NCBI GenBank assembly: GCA_025677835.1
Contig: JAIXMR010000027.1
Coordinates: forward strand, 124,001 to 188,000
Direction: 5' to 3'
Length of the DNA stretch: 64,000 nucleotides
Origin: Sporodiniella umbellata
Taxonomy: Eukaryota > Mucoromycota > Mucoromycetes > Mucorales > Rhizopodaceae
In this document: in pieces, positions 21,912 to 32,788 of the stretch
Layout: every line of letters starts with the position of its first letter
Position numbering within the stretch: position 1 is the first letter of the stretch
Notes under the pieces: model-generated
Seen by the model: the letters and a program-made list of their open reading frames with translations, nothing else
Databases searched by the model: none
Told to the model about the DNA's origin: nothing
Program-made: the position numbers and the translations under genes

Positions 21912-23401
21912 GTTGTGTATTCAAAATGTTAAGAATAAAGAAAATTAAATAAAACTGTGCTTTGACTTCGTTCTTTTTTTTTTTTTTTTGAAAACATGCT
22001 GATCTTCAATTTTTTGTAGGCAGCATACAAGTTGCAATAATTACTGATGTAAGCCAAAGTAGAGTGGTTACAAAGTAGCTGACCATTATGACTAAAGACA
22101 GTTTGTAGAATCAAACAAGCTCAACAGCGTTATCTTGGAGCTGTGGTTTTTTTCTCATATACTTTTAAGCATCGTATCATCTTAACGAAACACCGTAAAA
22201 GCCGCTTTAAACAAATGTTGCTTTTGACAAATAAATTAAAACGCCAGATTGACGCGAGGCTTTTTCTTTCGTACAAAAAACCCAGAAAAATCATTTATTA
22301 TCTGAATCTCAGGTAGTTTTTTGTTTTACTTTGCTTGATTCTAAAGCAGTTTTTTTAATATAGTATATGTGTAATGTAATGCTTCATTGTTGAGCGCACA
22401 ATTAAAAAACTAAAAACAACACATGGATATTGAATAGAAAAGCGAAAAAAACAGTAATATTTTTTATGCATAATGGTTTATAACCCACATTTCAAAGTTT
22501 ATACGGTTCTTAGACAGTCTAATACCTGTTTATTACACACTTTGAAGCATTCAGCTTTTTTGCCTCCCGATTTCTAATCTCAAGCTCAGCCTCACAGGCT
22601 AGTTTTGTGCTAAAGATCATATTAAGACGAACGGAGATGTTATTAGGGGACTTGGAAAAAATAACTAGAGATGTATTGTTTGCAACAATTACAAGCCAAG
22701 GCAGTAAGTGATTAAAAATAAAACAATAGTTAGTTTTATTTAAGATAAGGGTAGAGCGAATTAGAAAAGATATGAAAGAAACGAGTTTATTAAATGGAGC
22801 CCATAGCAGACTCCTAAACTGTTCATTTCGAAGCAGTAGTTGGGGTAAAACATCTAATAAATGTTGGAACTATATGACACACTTTCTTAAAAGTAAACGA
22901 TGATGTCGCGTTTGTCACTTATCAACAATTCTATCGGTACTGTGTATATTGGAAAGAGTACAAAAGACATTTCTGAGCAGATACAAAACAGCAGAAAAGC
23001 ATAACAGTTCTACCAAGTTCCTGGTAGACGGTTCCTTAACTTCAATATGCGTACTCTCAATAATACATGATCATTACAATTGTTTACTGTATTTTAATTT
23101 AGCTTCGTAAATCAACTATAAAAGTGTATGAATATCAAATTGGTCACCAAAGAAACACATTCTAATTTTGAGAGTCTCAAGAGCTTTTACATTATCTTTC
23201 TTATTTCTTTTTGAAAACTAAAACATCACGTACAGCCTTTTTAATCTTTTTAAAAAAAAAGTACCGTCTCAACAATTTTTTTGTGTTTTTCTGTCTAGCG
23301 TTTGTTTAAAACTTGTGGGAGCACTTCCTTTTCAGCTTTCTCCCATTAAGCTGCTGCTTGATTTAGGTGGAGTACCTGGTATCGTTGCAGATGTTACTTC
23401 T
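21912..23401. other. Gene desert with coding-like scraps
   Basis: AT-rich. A short minus-strand open segment at about 22520-22620 follows a good acceptor and reads KLACEAELEIRNREAKKLN. Another minus-strand scrap near 23340-23420 reads FEEVTSATIPGTPPKSSSS. These look like remains of coding sequence, but no family is evident and no continuous model can be made. Confidence 0.35.
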
Positions 23402-23600
23402 TCAAAAGTTGTTCTCATTCTCAATAGTAAGGTTAACACAGTAGTAGGCGTTGTCTGAATTTAATATTTGCAATACATCAGAAATTGCCAGCCTTTCCAA
23501 CGTACAAATGCCACATATGAAACAATCTACTGCCTCTTTATTTTCAACAGTACTCATTACTTGTAGTTCATTTTGAAGATCTGACTCAAACTCAATACAA
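23402..23600 (-). pseudogene. Orphan coding-like fragment, 66 codons
   Basis: A stop-free minus-strand frame reads CIEFESDLQNELQVMSTVEN and continues with DCFICGICTLERLAISDV and a TGA at 23404-23402. Composition and a CxxC pair suggest a real former exon. The flanking sequence (22.5-23.4 kb) holds other scraps in different frames, so this is probably a decayed gene. No family recognised. Confidence 0.3.
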
Positions 23601-23739
23601 GCTTATCTCACTGAAATAAAAAAGGAGATATATTTAACCTACTTCCGTATCCAAATATTTTTAAAAGCAAAGTGAAATACCCTAACTGGCTTTGTTTATT
23701 GTACTATTCAAATCTTTAATATCGCTAAACCGCAATTGT

Positions 23740-24480
23740 CTTGACTTTTTTTTTCAACGCTGCCCAAAGTTGCTCAATTAGGCTGAGTTTAGGTGAAAAT
23801 TCGGAAAGATGCATACCTCTATATCTCCTCATTTTAACCACTTAAATATGGGAGCAAAAACAGAGGTACTATTTGCGAAGATATAAAAGTAGTTATTGTG
23901 GGTAGCTTGTATATTTCTTTAAATAAACCGAAAACAAATCGCTCGTAATAGTCAGTAGTCATCTTCTTAGCAGGTTTCTTTTGAGTCGTTCCTTATTTTT
24001 TTCTTTTAATACTAATATCAGTTTTTTTTGTATATTTGAGGAGCTCTCTTGTGACAACACATTTGCTTGGGTAAGTTTTTTTTTGTTTTAAGAGCAAAAC
24101 CAATCCCGTAGCAACGCTCATTTCGAATACCAGCGGCATTTTTATGGATTTGTTGAAGAGTGTTTATTTTGGTAGTCGAGCTACATTTGTGTAGAATAAA
24201 ATCAACAACAGATTTTTTTTAACTGAGTTCTTTATAAGTCTCAATCAACCTGAAAACTACATCATTTTTGGTTGCCTGAGCGTTCCCTTCAAAAAGCTCA
24301 AAAAGTTCTATGCGCACTTTTCTTGTAATTCGTTTTCCTTATAATTAACTTTGTTGGCTTCTTTTTTCCTAATTACTCCTATTTGTATTTTTCTTTGGTT
24401 TCCCCCAATCTTACGCACTACGCGTGTTAATCTATCGCTTAATCCCAGCATGGAAAGCTTTTGATAATCTTATTTTGTTG
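23740..24480 (-). mobile_element. Relic of a Tc1/mariner-type transposase
   Basis: On the minus strand, about 23910-23745 reads in pieces NNYFYIFANSTSVFAPIFKW, then HLSEFSPKLSLIEQLWAALK and KKVKT. This resembles the DDE-domain C-terminus of Tc1/mariner transposases (MDNA..., then LPxYSPxLNPIExxW). Frameshifts and stops break the frame. Upstream fragments such as TRVVRKIGG near 24410 may belong to it. No terminal inverted repeats could be identified, so the limits are approximate. It is inactive. Confidence 0.6.
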
Positions 24481-25353
24481 AAATAATGTAAAAATGCTCT
24501 TTGCTTTTTCTGGTTATATGATATACTGTCTTATTTTTATATATTTTCTCGACTATCTCTTTTGCTTTATCAAATAACTATGAAAGAATCTTTTCTAATG
24601 GCTTTTGAAGTTTCTAATACTGATTTGACTTCATTAAAAACACACTGCTGAAAGCAACAAAGTATCCCTTCCAATCCATCACCAATAAAAAAACGCGCTT
24701 TTTTTCAACAGAAAAACAATGATGTGGCGTTTGCTCAAATGCAATAAAAATAAAGTTATTAGCTGCATGTAATCTTTTTTCTAGAAAAAAAATGCAAGAT
24801 GTAAAACGATCAACTGGATTTTCTTCATAGCTACTACAACAATACATTAGATTTCCTTTGCTTACATATATGCTTTTATTCAAACTTATCGTAGAGTTGC
24901 ACAGCCTCTTTTTCAAAGAAAAATTACCAAAAGAGTTATGTTCTCCGTATGGTACAACTATCTAAGCAATTCATCTGAAACTGTCTTTTGTAGCGACCTT
25001 TAACGAAAAGAAGACTTTGAAGATTTTGGGGTGACACATTAAGCTCAGCTAAAGTCAGCCAAACATTGACCAAATCCAAAAATAAAAGAGAAAAATAGAG
25101 CCACTGCGCGCTATCTCACTATTCTTTTTGTTTTGTTTTGTTTTTAAAGTATAAACAAAGAAGTTTTAGGGATTTAGGGTTTGGATCTGAGCAATGTTTA
25201 TTTTTGTTGCCTCAAAACGTCATTGTTGCTTCAGGTCAAACTTACAGAATTTCCAATTTTGAGTCTTGTGACTCGGGCTTTGAGTATAGGTGTAACCCGA
25301 AGCCAGAGATCTCAAAGTCCTCAGCCTTACATTTGATCTGATTGATCGGTATA
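24481..25353. other. Intergenic, no supported gene
   Basis: AT-rich sequence. Two ORFs, 24614-24916 (minus) and 25138-25341 (plus), show no domain or codon pattern I can recognise and are not called. Confidence 0.4.
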
Positions 25354-25361
25354 TATATAAA
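25354..25361 (+). promoter_or_regulatory. Probable TATA box of the M13 peptidase gene
   Basis: TATATAAA lies 84 bp upstream of the ATG at 25438, within an otherwise ordinary leader. Confidence 0.4.
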
Positions 25362-25437
25362 GAGCATCATGAGAGCGGTACTTTTTCTTTTATCTTTATT
25401 TTATATTTTTATAAGACAACGCGCTATTAATTAAAAT

Positions 25438-27953
25438 ATGCCTGGGGGTGTTCTTCAATACTTAGCTAATCAAAATCATTTGCTGAGCCGTGCACCTAGT
25501 GTTTGTTCTACTCAAGCATGTCAAACAGCTGCAAGATCTGTTTTGGATTCTATAGACTTCAATATAGATCCATGTGATGACTTCTATCAATACACCTGCG
25601 GTGCTTGGATCAACCATACATCTATACCAGACCCTTTTCCAGGTATTTACTTTTTATTTTCGAGGATATCATTACACGTATAAAGTACATCAGAGATATA
25701 CTAATATAACTACAGCCATTGGTACTTTAATTAATGTATCAATTGCAAACGTTGAGGTACTTAAAGCAGTAATGTCAGGTTCATATGAAGATTTGCTGGC
25801 ATCTTACGATAACAGCTCTGGTATGCTTGATAATGCCCAGATAAACGAAGATAAGGCAAACTTTCAGAAAATGAAAACTCTATATAGCTCATGTATCAAC
25901 CAAGAAGAAGTAAACAAACTTGGTCCTACACCTGTATATCCTTATGTATCTAAGCTCCTTTCCTTGGCCACTAATGGAAGCTATTTCAATCTTAATTCTA
26001 CCAATGTAATGACAGAGTCCCTAATTAATGTATTACAGCATGGCGTTGATAGCTTAGTAAATTTGGCTGTGTCGATAGACGATAAAGAATCTGACAAGCA
26101 CACACTTACCCTCTTCCAGTCAGAGTTGACTTTGACTGCCGACAAATACAAATCTGGTTCACCTGCTGTCAGACAATTTCGACAAGGGTTAGGCCCAATA
26201 CTTTCAAGATTTTTAGGCAACGGCACAAGCCAAGAACCTAATCCATATCTTCAACAACTACAAGGAAACCATATCAAACCTCTTGGTTCCAGCGAAATCG
26301 AGTCCATGGTTAACAGATTTATTGAGTTTGAGTTCAAAGTTGCTAATATTACAATTGACGAGTACGTACAGCTTTTATTTATTCATTTATCTCATATATT
26401 AATTTTTTTTAAAAGTGACGATTTGGAAGAACCCAAAAAAACAACTTTGTCCGAACTTGATCAACAATACCCTATTGCAAACTGGACGCAGATCGCTCAA
26501 TACTTTGGACCTCAGAACATTTCTGGGTCCGATAGAGTAGATGTGCAGGCACCACCTTTTATGGAACGTCTCACTAGCTGGCTTATGAGCGGAGAAGTCC
26601 CTCTTCAGACACTTCAAGAATATTTTTCCATCAAGATGATTTTGTCAGATATTCCTCAGCTTGATCAAACAACCAGGGTTTTGTACAATACCACAATTGC
26701 AAACGTTACTGGAGGAACGCTTACTAATTCCTCTCGAGAAAATTTCTGTGTCGGAGAAACGCGGTCGTATTTTGGACAATTATCGGGCCGCTATTTTGTA
26801 ATGAAGGCTTTCGGTGGTGAACCACAGCGAACAAAAACTTCTCACCTAATAGACGATATTCTATCTACTTGGATTGGCCGCTTAAAAAACAACACATGGT
26901 TAGATGAAGAGACTCTGGGTCGTGCCATCGAAAAAGTATTTGCGAAAAAACTATATGCATAAAAAGACTAATCTCTATAAATTGTAGGCGCAACATATTA
27001 CATCTCAGTTGGCATATAGCATCGGAAGTCTAGATATACGTTCTCCCGTATCCTTATCCAATTATTACTCTACTTTTCAAGTCAAGGAGAACGATTATTA
27101 CGGCAATACGCAATCTGTCTATAATTCCAAATACAGACAGCAGTGGGACAGACTTGGAAAGAAGCCAAACAAAGATAACTGGGATGGTTTGTCAGAGCCT
27201 AGTGAGCTTAATGCCTTTTATGTCCCAATCTTTAATGAAGTGAGTCTAACACCTATTAAAAGAAACATATTTTCTAATTCAATCTTTGCAAAATTTGAAA
27301 TAGATTATCGTCCCTGCTGGAATTCTTCAATACCCTCTTTTCCATGCTGAACTCCCTGAGTACTTTACCTATGGTGGTATTGGAAGTATAATTGGCCATG
27401 AAATCTCCGTAAGTATACACTCATACTTTTGAATATTATTCAAATCTAATGTCTGGGTTAGCATGCTTTTGATAACAACGGTCGCCTTTATGATAGCAAT
27501 GGATTCAAAGCAAATTGGTGGACAAATAAGAGTTCAGAGGCTTTTGAAGAAAAGGCTGAGTGTTTTGTTAATCAATACAGTAACTCTACTGCACAGAAGT
27601 TTGGCAATGAAACACTTCATGTTGATGGCCTTCAAACTTTGGGCGAAAATCTGTCAGATAATGGCGGTATAAGAGCCGCTTATCAAGCACTCTTTTCAAA
27701 AAATAGAGAACAGGCTGCTTTGCCTGGATTAGAGAAATTTTCTGCAGAACAAATGTTTTTTATTAGTAATGCCAGAACTTGGTGTTCAAAATCAACAACT
27801 GCATTTGCCATAAATCAACTCGAAACAGACGAGCACTCACCCGATAAATGGAGAGTAAATTTGGTAATGCAAAACTTTGAGAAGTTTTCTGAAGCTTTTC
27901 AATGTCAATCGGGGCGTCTTATGAATCCTATCAAAAAATGTAACATGTGGTAA
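25438..27953 (+). CDS. M13-family zinc metallopeptidase (neprilysin/ECE-like)
   Basis: Six exons: 25438-25642, 25716-26361, 26416-26935, 26988-27239, 27304-27408 and 27462-27953, giving 739 residues. The family N-terminus is present (CQTAARSVLDSIDFNIDPC, DDFYQYTCGAWI). The zinc motif HEISH lies at about residues 573-577 and is split by intron 5, and GENLSDNGG supplies the third zinc ligand near residue 638. The chain ends in a CxW (CNMW), as is usual for M13. The enzymes cleave extracellular peptides and the many N-glycosylation sequons agree with a secretory location. No signal peptide or anchor follows this ATG. An in-frame hydrophobic ORF begins at 25369 but meets a TAA at 25432, six bases before the ATG. 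Intron 2 is 54 nt and could be read through. Confidence 0.88.
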
Positions 27954-28539
27954 ACAATTAAGCCTACATATTTAACTGTAAAATAAAAACACCTTAAAAC
28001 AATAAATACTTTAAAAAGAACACAGCTGTTCTCTCTTTCTTTTTATCTTGTTCACATTAACATATATCAACTACAGCGTTAATTATAGTTTTTTCATGCT
28101 AATTATCAGTGATGTCAGTAAACATTTCTGAACTCAAACAACCAGACTACTCTGTAGTATTTCAGTACTCTTATTTTAAGTTGAATGTGTGTGCAGCGCG
28201 GTCCCCTAAAAAAAATAGGACTGAATAGTCTATGATGTGTATACTTTAAAATATAAAAACCAACGCGAAAAAACTTTGGAAACAATTTTGTTGAAACAAA
28301 AGGAAGAGCCACTATTGCTACCAAATCGACACCATTGAGTTTATTGCCCCCGAAGAAAGCTTACTAGTGCCTTTTTTTAGAGCCCCATACCTAGACTCAA
28401 TAACCTATCCATTATATTGTCATTTATGGATTGTATTCAGTATCAGAAATAAAGTTTGAAGAGCATTTTTTATCTTTTGGTAGAACAGTGTCTTCGCTTA
28501 TAAATCTCTACGAAAACAAAAAGCTTTAAATGGAGCCCT
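27954..28539. other. Intergenic spacer
   Basis: 3' flank of the peptidase gene and AT-rich sequence. Apart from a short CDC7-like fragment near 28470-28516 (listed separately), nothing is recognised. Confidence 0.4.
28470..28516 (-). pseudogene. Fragment resembling CDC7 exon 6
   Basis: About 41 of 47 bases match 15057-15103, the start of CDC7 exon 6 with its acceptor (shared GTAGAAC, TGTCTTCG and TTATAAATCTCT). It ends about 24 bp before copy 2 of the 832-bp block and has the same orientation relative to that block as CDC7 has to copy 1. This suggests that a CDC7 copy once stood here and was deleted. Confidence 0.6.
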
Positions 28540-29371
28540 TTAAGATAGAAGTGCGCAAGCTGTTTGCTTCTCAAATAGATTTAATTAGGTATTTCATTTC
28601 GAGTGATCGTTTCAGGGCCTGGTCCCTTTTATTTCTGTGTTTTAATCTTATAGCATTGCACAAATGCGCGTTCAAGTATCGATCGTAGCCATAGTATCTT
28701 TGACTTCCTTTCCTCAGCGTTTTAGGAAAAAAAACCCTTAGAATAGACTGCCCCTTACCTGTAGTTGTATGTTTCGATAAACCTGTACTGTTTTACAGCC
28801 ACATGCTAGTCCCATTACCCACAAGCCAGCTAGCGGGCTTATAACCTTTGTTTTAAGCTAATTTTATCCCAGAGTGCTGAAGTATAATTTTTTCTCTCAA
28901 CCAAAAAGTCACTACATGTCTAGGATTATCCGGTTTTGTGAGGCCGATGCTCACCAAGTTGCAAAAAAGGAGTAAGTCAACGTAATTGAGTCAGAAAACG
29001 ATACAAAAGCTCGAATTAAGCCAAGTGTATGGATTAAATAAAAAAGAAACTAGGCTGACTATGAATAAAATAGAGAAACAAATACCTGTCCAGATACTGA
29101 AAGAATATGATCTACAGAGCAGTTGACATATAAAGCCGAAGCTAAGTTGTTGAAATTTTTAGCCGTCTGATGCAAAAAAAAACCGGTATAATAGTATTGT
29201 TATCCAACAAAAAAAAAACCACATATCCGGTAACAGCGATATTAGAGCGTTTTTTTAGTTTATAAAAACCATGAAAGCGCAAAATAATAAACACCTTGCT
29301 TTTAGCTTTTAGCCTATCTTACAAATTAAATGCGCTGTTATTAAAACAAACAATGATTACTAAAACCGAAG
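28540..29371. repeat. 832-bp duplicated block, copy 2
   Basis: Direct repeat of 18822-19653. It ends 113 bp before the PNG1 start codon, so it probably includes the PNG1 promoter. Apart from three or four bases at the ends I see no difference between the copies. Confidence 0.95.
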
Positions 29372-29484
29372 TCAGCCCCGGTTAAGAATCAACATGTTTT
29401 ACAACAGTTGAAAAATGTACTGTAAATAAAAAAGTGTATCAAAATACTTTTTCGTTTTCTGTTTATTTTAATTTAATTTTTCAA

Positions 29485-30172
29485 ATGGATGATATTATCT
29501 ATAGTATCACTCAGCAATTCCTTTCTTCGCTGAAAACCCGCACCCAGTATCGAAATAAAAGATTCTTAGAACGAGTGGAAAGCCAAGGGAAGACAGTCTT
29601 TAAATATGAAGATCCCTCTTTGTTGGTAAATATTATTGATAACAAACAGCAATAAACGTGCAAACAAACAACAAACGGAAAAACAGGAATACACACTGGA
29701 TATAATACCTTTACAAACGTTTTATGAGGAAGCCAGCCCCGAACCTTCTCTTGACGACAATGTTGTTAAACAATTACTAAAATGGTTCAAGAATGACTTC
29801 TTTACATGGGTTAACAACCCACCTTGTGAATATTGTATTCAGGTGAGTCCACTATTTTCTTTTTTGTTTTGAAAGTTGGGTCTTTATACTTTGCATTACA
29901 ATACATGTAGGGAGAAACGAAATTTCATTCAGTTGTCCCACCTACATCAGAGGAGCAAAGACATGCTGCTTTTACGGTGGAATGCTATGTGTGTTTGGCC
30001 TGCTCTAAAAAAACTCGGTTTCCTCGATACAAGTAAACAAAGAGATAATTTTTAGGCCATATGGCTCAAATGTTTTTAACGCATACATATATACACAAAT
30101 ACTTGAAAAAAAAAACAGTGATCCAAAAAAGCTGTTAGAAACAAAGAGAGGTCGCTGTGGAGAGTGGGCCAA

Positions 30173-30206
<34 letters not shown>

Positions 30207-31642
30207 CAACACAACATACTAAAAGTTTACAGTGTTTTACACTTTGTTGTAGAGCAATTGGAGCAGAGGCTCGGCTTGTACATGATTCGACTGATCATGT
30301 GTGGACTGAAGTCTATTCTGAATTTGAACAAAGATGGATACACTGCGATTCGTGCGAAGAGGCTTGGGACAAAGTACGTTTTTATTCGGGCAAACGTTAG
30401 TTTTTTAACTGCTCGCTTAAATTTAGCCTTTGCTCTATAGTCTGGGCTGGAACAAAAAGTTGAGTTATTGTATAGCTTACTCAAATATAGAAGCGATAGA
30501 TGTCACAAAAAGATATGTACAGGACTGGAACGAGGTTTTGAAAAGACGTGACCAGATAAGTGAGAGAGAGCTCGATTTAGTAAGCGAAAAAAAGGGGGTA
30601 ATGGTATTGCAGATATTTACAAACAAAAAGTTTTTAGACGATTTGACAAATAAATACCAGAAACTATTCAGTTATGAAAAAAAAAGAGAAATCAATCGAA
30701 AAAGAATTAAAGAGTTGATTGAACTTCAAGAGTCATGTCAAAAGAGAATGGTAAAAAACGGTGAACTTCTTGGAAGACAAAGTGGTAAAAGGCATAAAGT
30801 AATCTGTAAAACAGATGAAACTGAAAAACAATACTTAAACAAGGATCCACTAAATGGCGATCTATGCGCGGCGAGTTAGGAACTTCTGTGAATACAGGTA
30901 ATATACAATATAAAGACAAACCTATTGAAGTTTTATGTTAAAAGAATCGCAATCATTGGGTGTGTTCAATTTGCTCGGCTCCAGTACACAAACAAACAAA
31001 AATATCGTTCGTTTAACAGAAAGTAAAATATCGCAAGTCGGAGCTGTTTATCACCCACAGTCTATAAATTTTCACGACGTCAAGGGTGTCGAAATAGAGT
31101 TCGCTATACGAATCACAGGTCAAGGAGCGGATGGTATGGCATTCGTTGTCCAGGCATCACATAAAGACGCTTTAGGGGAAGGAGGGTGTGAGCTGGGGTA
31201 TGGCGGTATAAAGAATAGCATAGCAGTCGAGTTTGACACTTATCAAAGGTACTTTTTTTTTATTGGAAATTTGTGGACTAATATCCATATTTTAAGTTTG
31301 GATAGATGTACAGATCCTTCGTCCAATCATATTAGCATCCACGCCCGACAGCCACCTTACCCTAATTCTGCTCATCATGACTATTCATTAGCCTGTAATA
31401 GCCTGATACCAACTTTGGCTTCTGGAAAGTGGATAGAAGTAAAAGTACAGATGGATAAGGAACATATACAAGTTGGCTTGCTACAAAACAATCAATATAC
31501 TTCAATTTTGAACGTGGAGCTTGATGTAATGAGCTATCTTAATAACTCCAAAGAGGCATGGGTAGGCTTTACTGCTAGTACTGGAGGGTTAGCGCAAACG
31601 CACGAGATTCAATGGAACCAACTGATTGTTCATTATAAATAA
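29485..31642 (+). CDS. PNG1: Cytosolic peptide:N-glycanase fused to a C-terminal L-type lectin domain
   Basis: Nine exons: 29485-29625, 29687-29842, 29911-30032, 30119-30173, 30233-30373, 30427-30784, 30844-30897, 30945-31248 and 31297-31642, giving 558 residues. The N-terminal 340 residues are a PNGase/transglutaminase core: [18 protein letters not shown], two CxxC zinc pairs (CEYC, CLAC), RGRCGEWAN with the nucleophile Cys153, DHVW with His180 and IHCDSCE with Asp197. The 27- and 17-residue spacings equal those of yeast Png1. The enzyme removes N-glycans from misfolded glycoproteins in ER-associated degradation. From about residue 345 an L-type lectin fold follows ([31 protein letters not shown]) with the usual Ca/Mn ligands visible. 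Animal NGLY1 has a glycan-binding PAW domain at this end; the lectin may do the same job (inference). Confidence 0.9.
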
Positions 31643-31716
31643 ACCTTTATTTCTCCTGAGCGCCCCTGTTTTACTGTACTTACACATTTCCCCTGAACAC
31701 CTACTCCCTTTGTGCA

Positions 31717-31724
31717 TATAAATA
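31717..31724 (+). promoter_or_regulatory. TATA box of the DUF7137-type gene
   Basis: TATAAATA lies 80 bp upstream of the ATG at 31797 and is followed by a C/T-rich leader. Confidence 0.5.
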
Positions 31725-31796
31725 TAAGGAGTCGGGCTTGTACTTTCAATTTCTTTTTTCTTTTCCTTCTTTTCTACTCATAATCAAGACAGAAAA

Positions 31797-32788
31797 ATGA
31801 AAAACTATATAGCATTCACTTTATTACTTTTGTTTTTCATTTGTACAAAAGCCAGTCAAGTGAAATACATAAAAAGAGGTAAAAAAAAAAATACCTAAGT
31901 TCGATATATATACCAACAGCCAACGAATTTTTTTGTAACTGTAGCTGATGAGCCAGGTAAAAAAAAAAAAAAAAAAAGGATAAAAAAAAAAAAGAAATAA
32001 TGATTTGTGATAAAGTAGCTCAGGCATCAGCTCTACCGTCAAGTCAACAGCAACAACCTACACCTTCTGGAACCGCCGTTATAACAGCATCAAGCGCGAT
32101 GCCAAATACAGCATCCGTGTCGATGTCTAACAGCACACAAACGAATGTAACACAAACACCTAATAATGCGAACCCTTTTGCAGGCAAGCCTACGTTTGCC
32201 TCATTTTCGAACGATATCCCGCCTGCTTATCTCACATGGAAAAAGCCCATCCCTAATCAGACCTTTCCTCCTTTATACAAAATTGGTGTATCCAATATTA
32301 CTTTCGAATGGACCGTAGACCCCAATATACTCAAAGTACAACCAGCTAATTTAACAGTTGCACTGGCCAACCCTCAAAAACAAACGTTTACAGCTGCCAT
32401 TGTACCTGGCACTGCCACTTCTGCCCATTGGGACCTAGCCCGTATGCCTGCTGGGTCGCCTTTAATGGTAGGATACTATACAGTCTGGGTCTACGACCAA
32501 AGAGGGCCAAAAGCCTTTCCAAGCCCAGGATGGCTCATGCCTGACTCTCGATTGGTTGTAGCCATGTATTCAACAGAAGCTTATGTAGGCCGAACGGATT
32601 GTGAGTATTACTTGTTTAAAACTTAAAATTTGATTTTTTTCTGACAACGTTTTGCATTAGCTATGTTTTGTCCGACATGTTACTTAGGCAGTGGTAGCTC
32701 CATTCGCCAAGCAATTGGCCCGCTATTAATTGCTTTTGGTATAGCCGCCCTAACTTCAGTCATCATGCTTTCGTCAATCTTAACCTAA
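31797..32788 (+). CDS. Secreted/anchored DUF7137-type protein
   Basis: Four exons: 31797-31878, 31945-31956, 31995-32600 and 32661-32788, giving 275 residues. An N-terminal signal peptide (MKNYIAFTLLLLLFFICTKA) is followed by a Ser/Thr/Gln-rich linker. Then comes a beta-sandwich-like domain (PPAYLTWKKPIPNQTFPPLY, NITFEWTVDP, PGWLMPDSRLVVAMY) that I recall as the fungal DUF7137. A C-terminal hydrophobic segment (IGPLLIAFGIAALTSVIML) could be a TM or GPI-attachment signal. It probably lies at the cell surface, role unknown. Exon 2 is only 12 nt and phase 1 is kept on both sides. Introns 1 and 2 each run from the GT straight into a poly-A tract. Family assignment is from memory. Confidence 0.75.

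Noticed and set aside
24614..24916. 100-codon minus-strand ORF as a gene
   Set aside because: No domain, no promoter and amino-acid composition typical of AT-rich chance frames next to a transposon relic.
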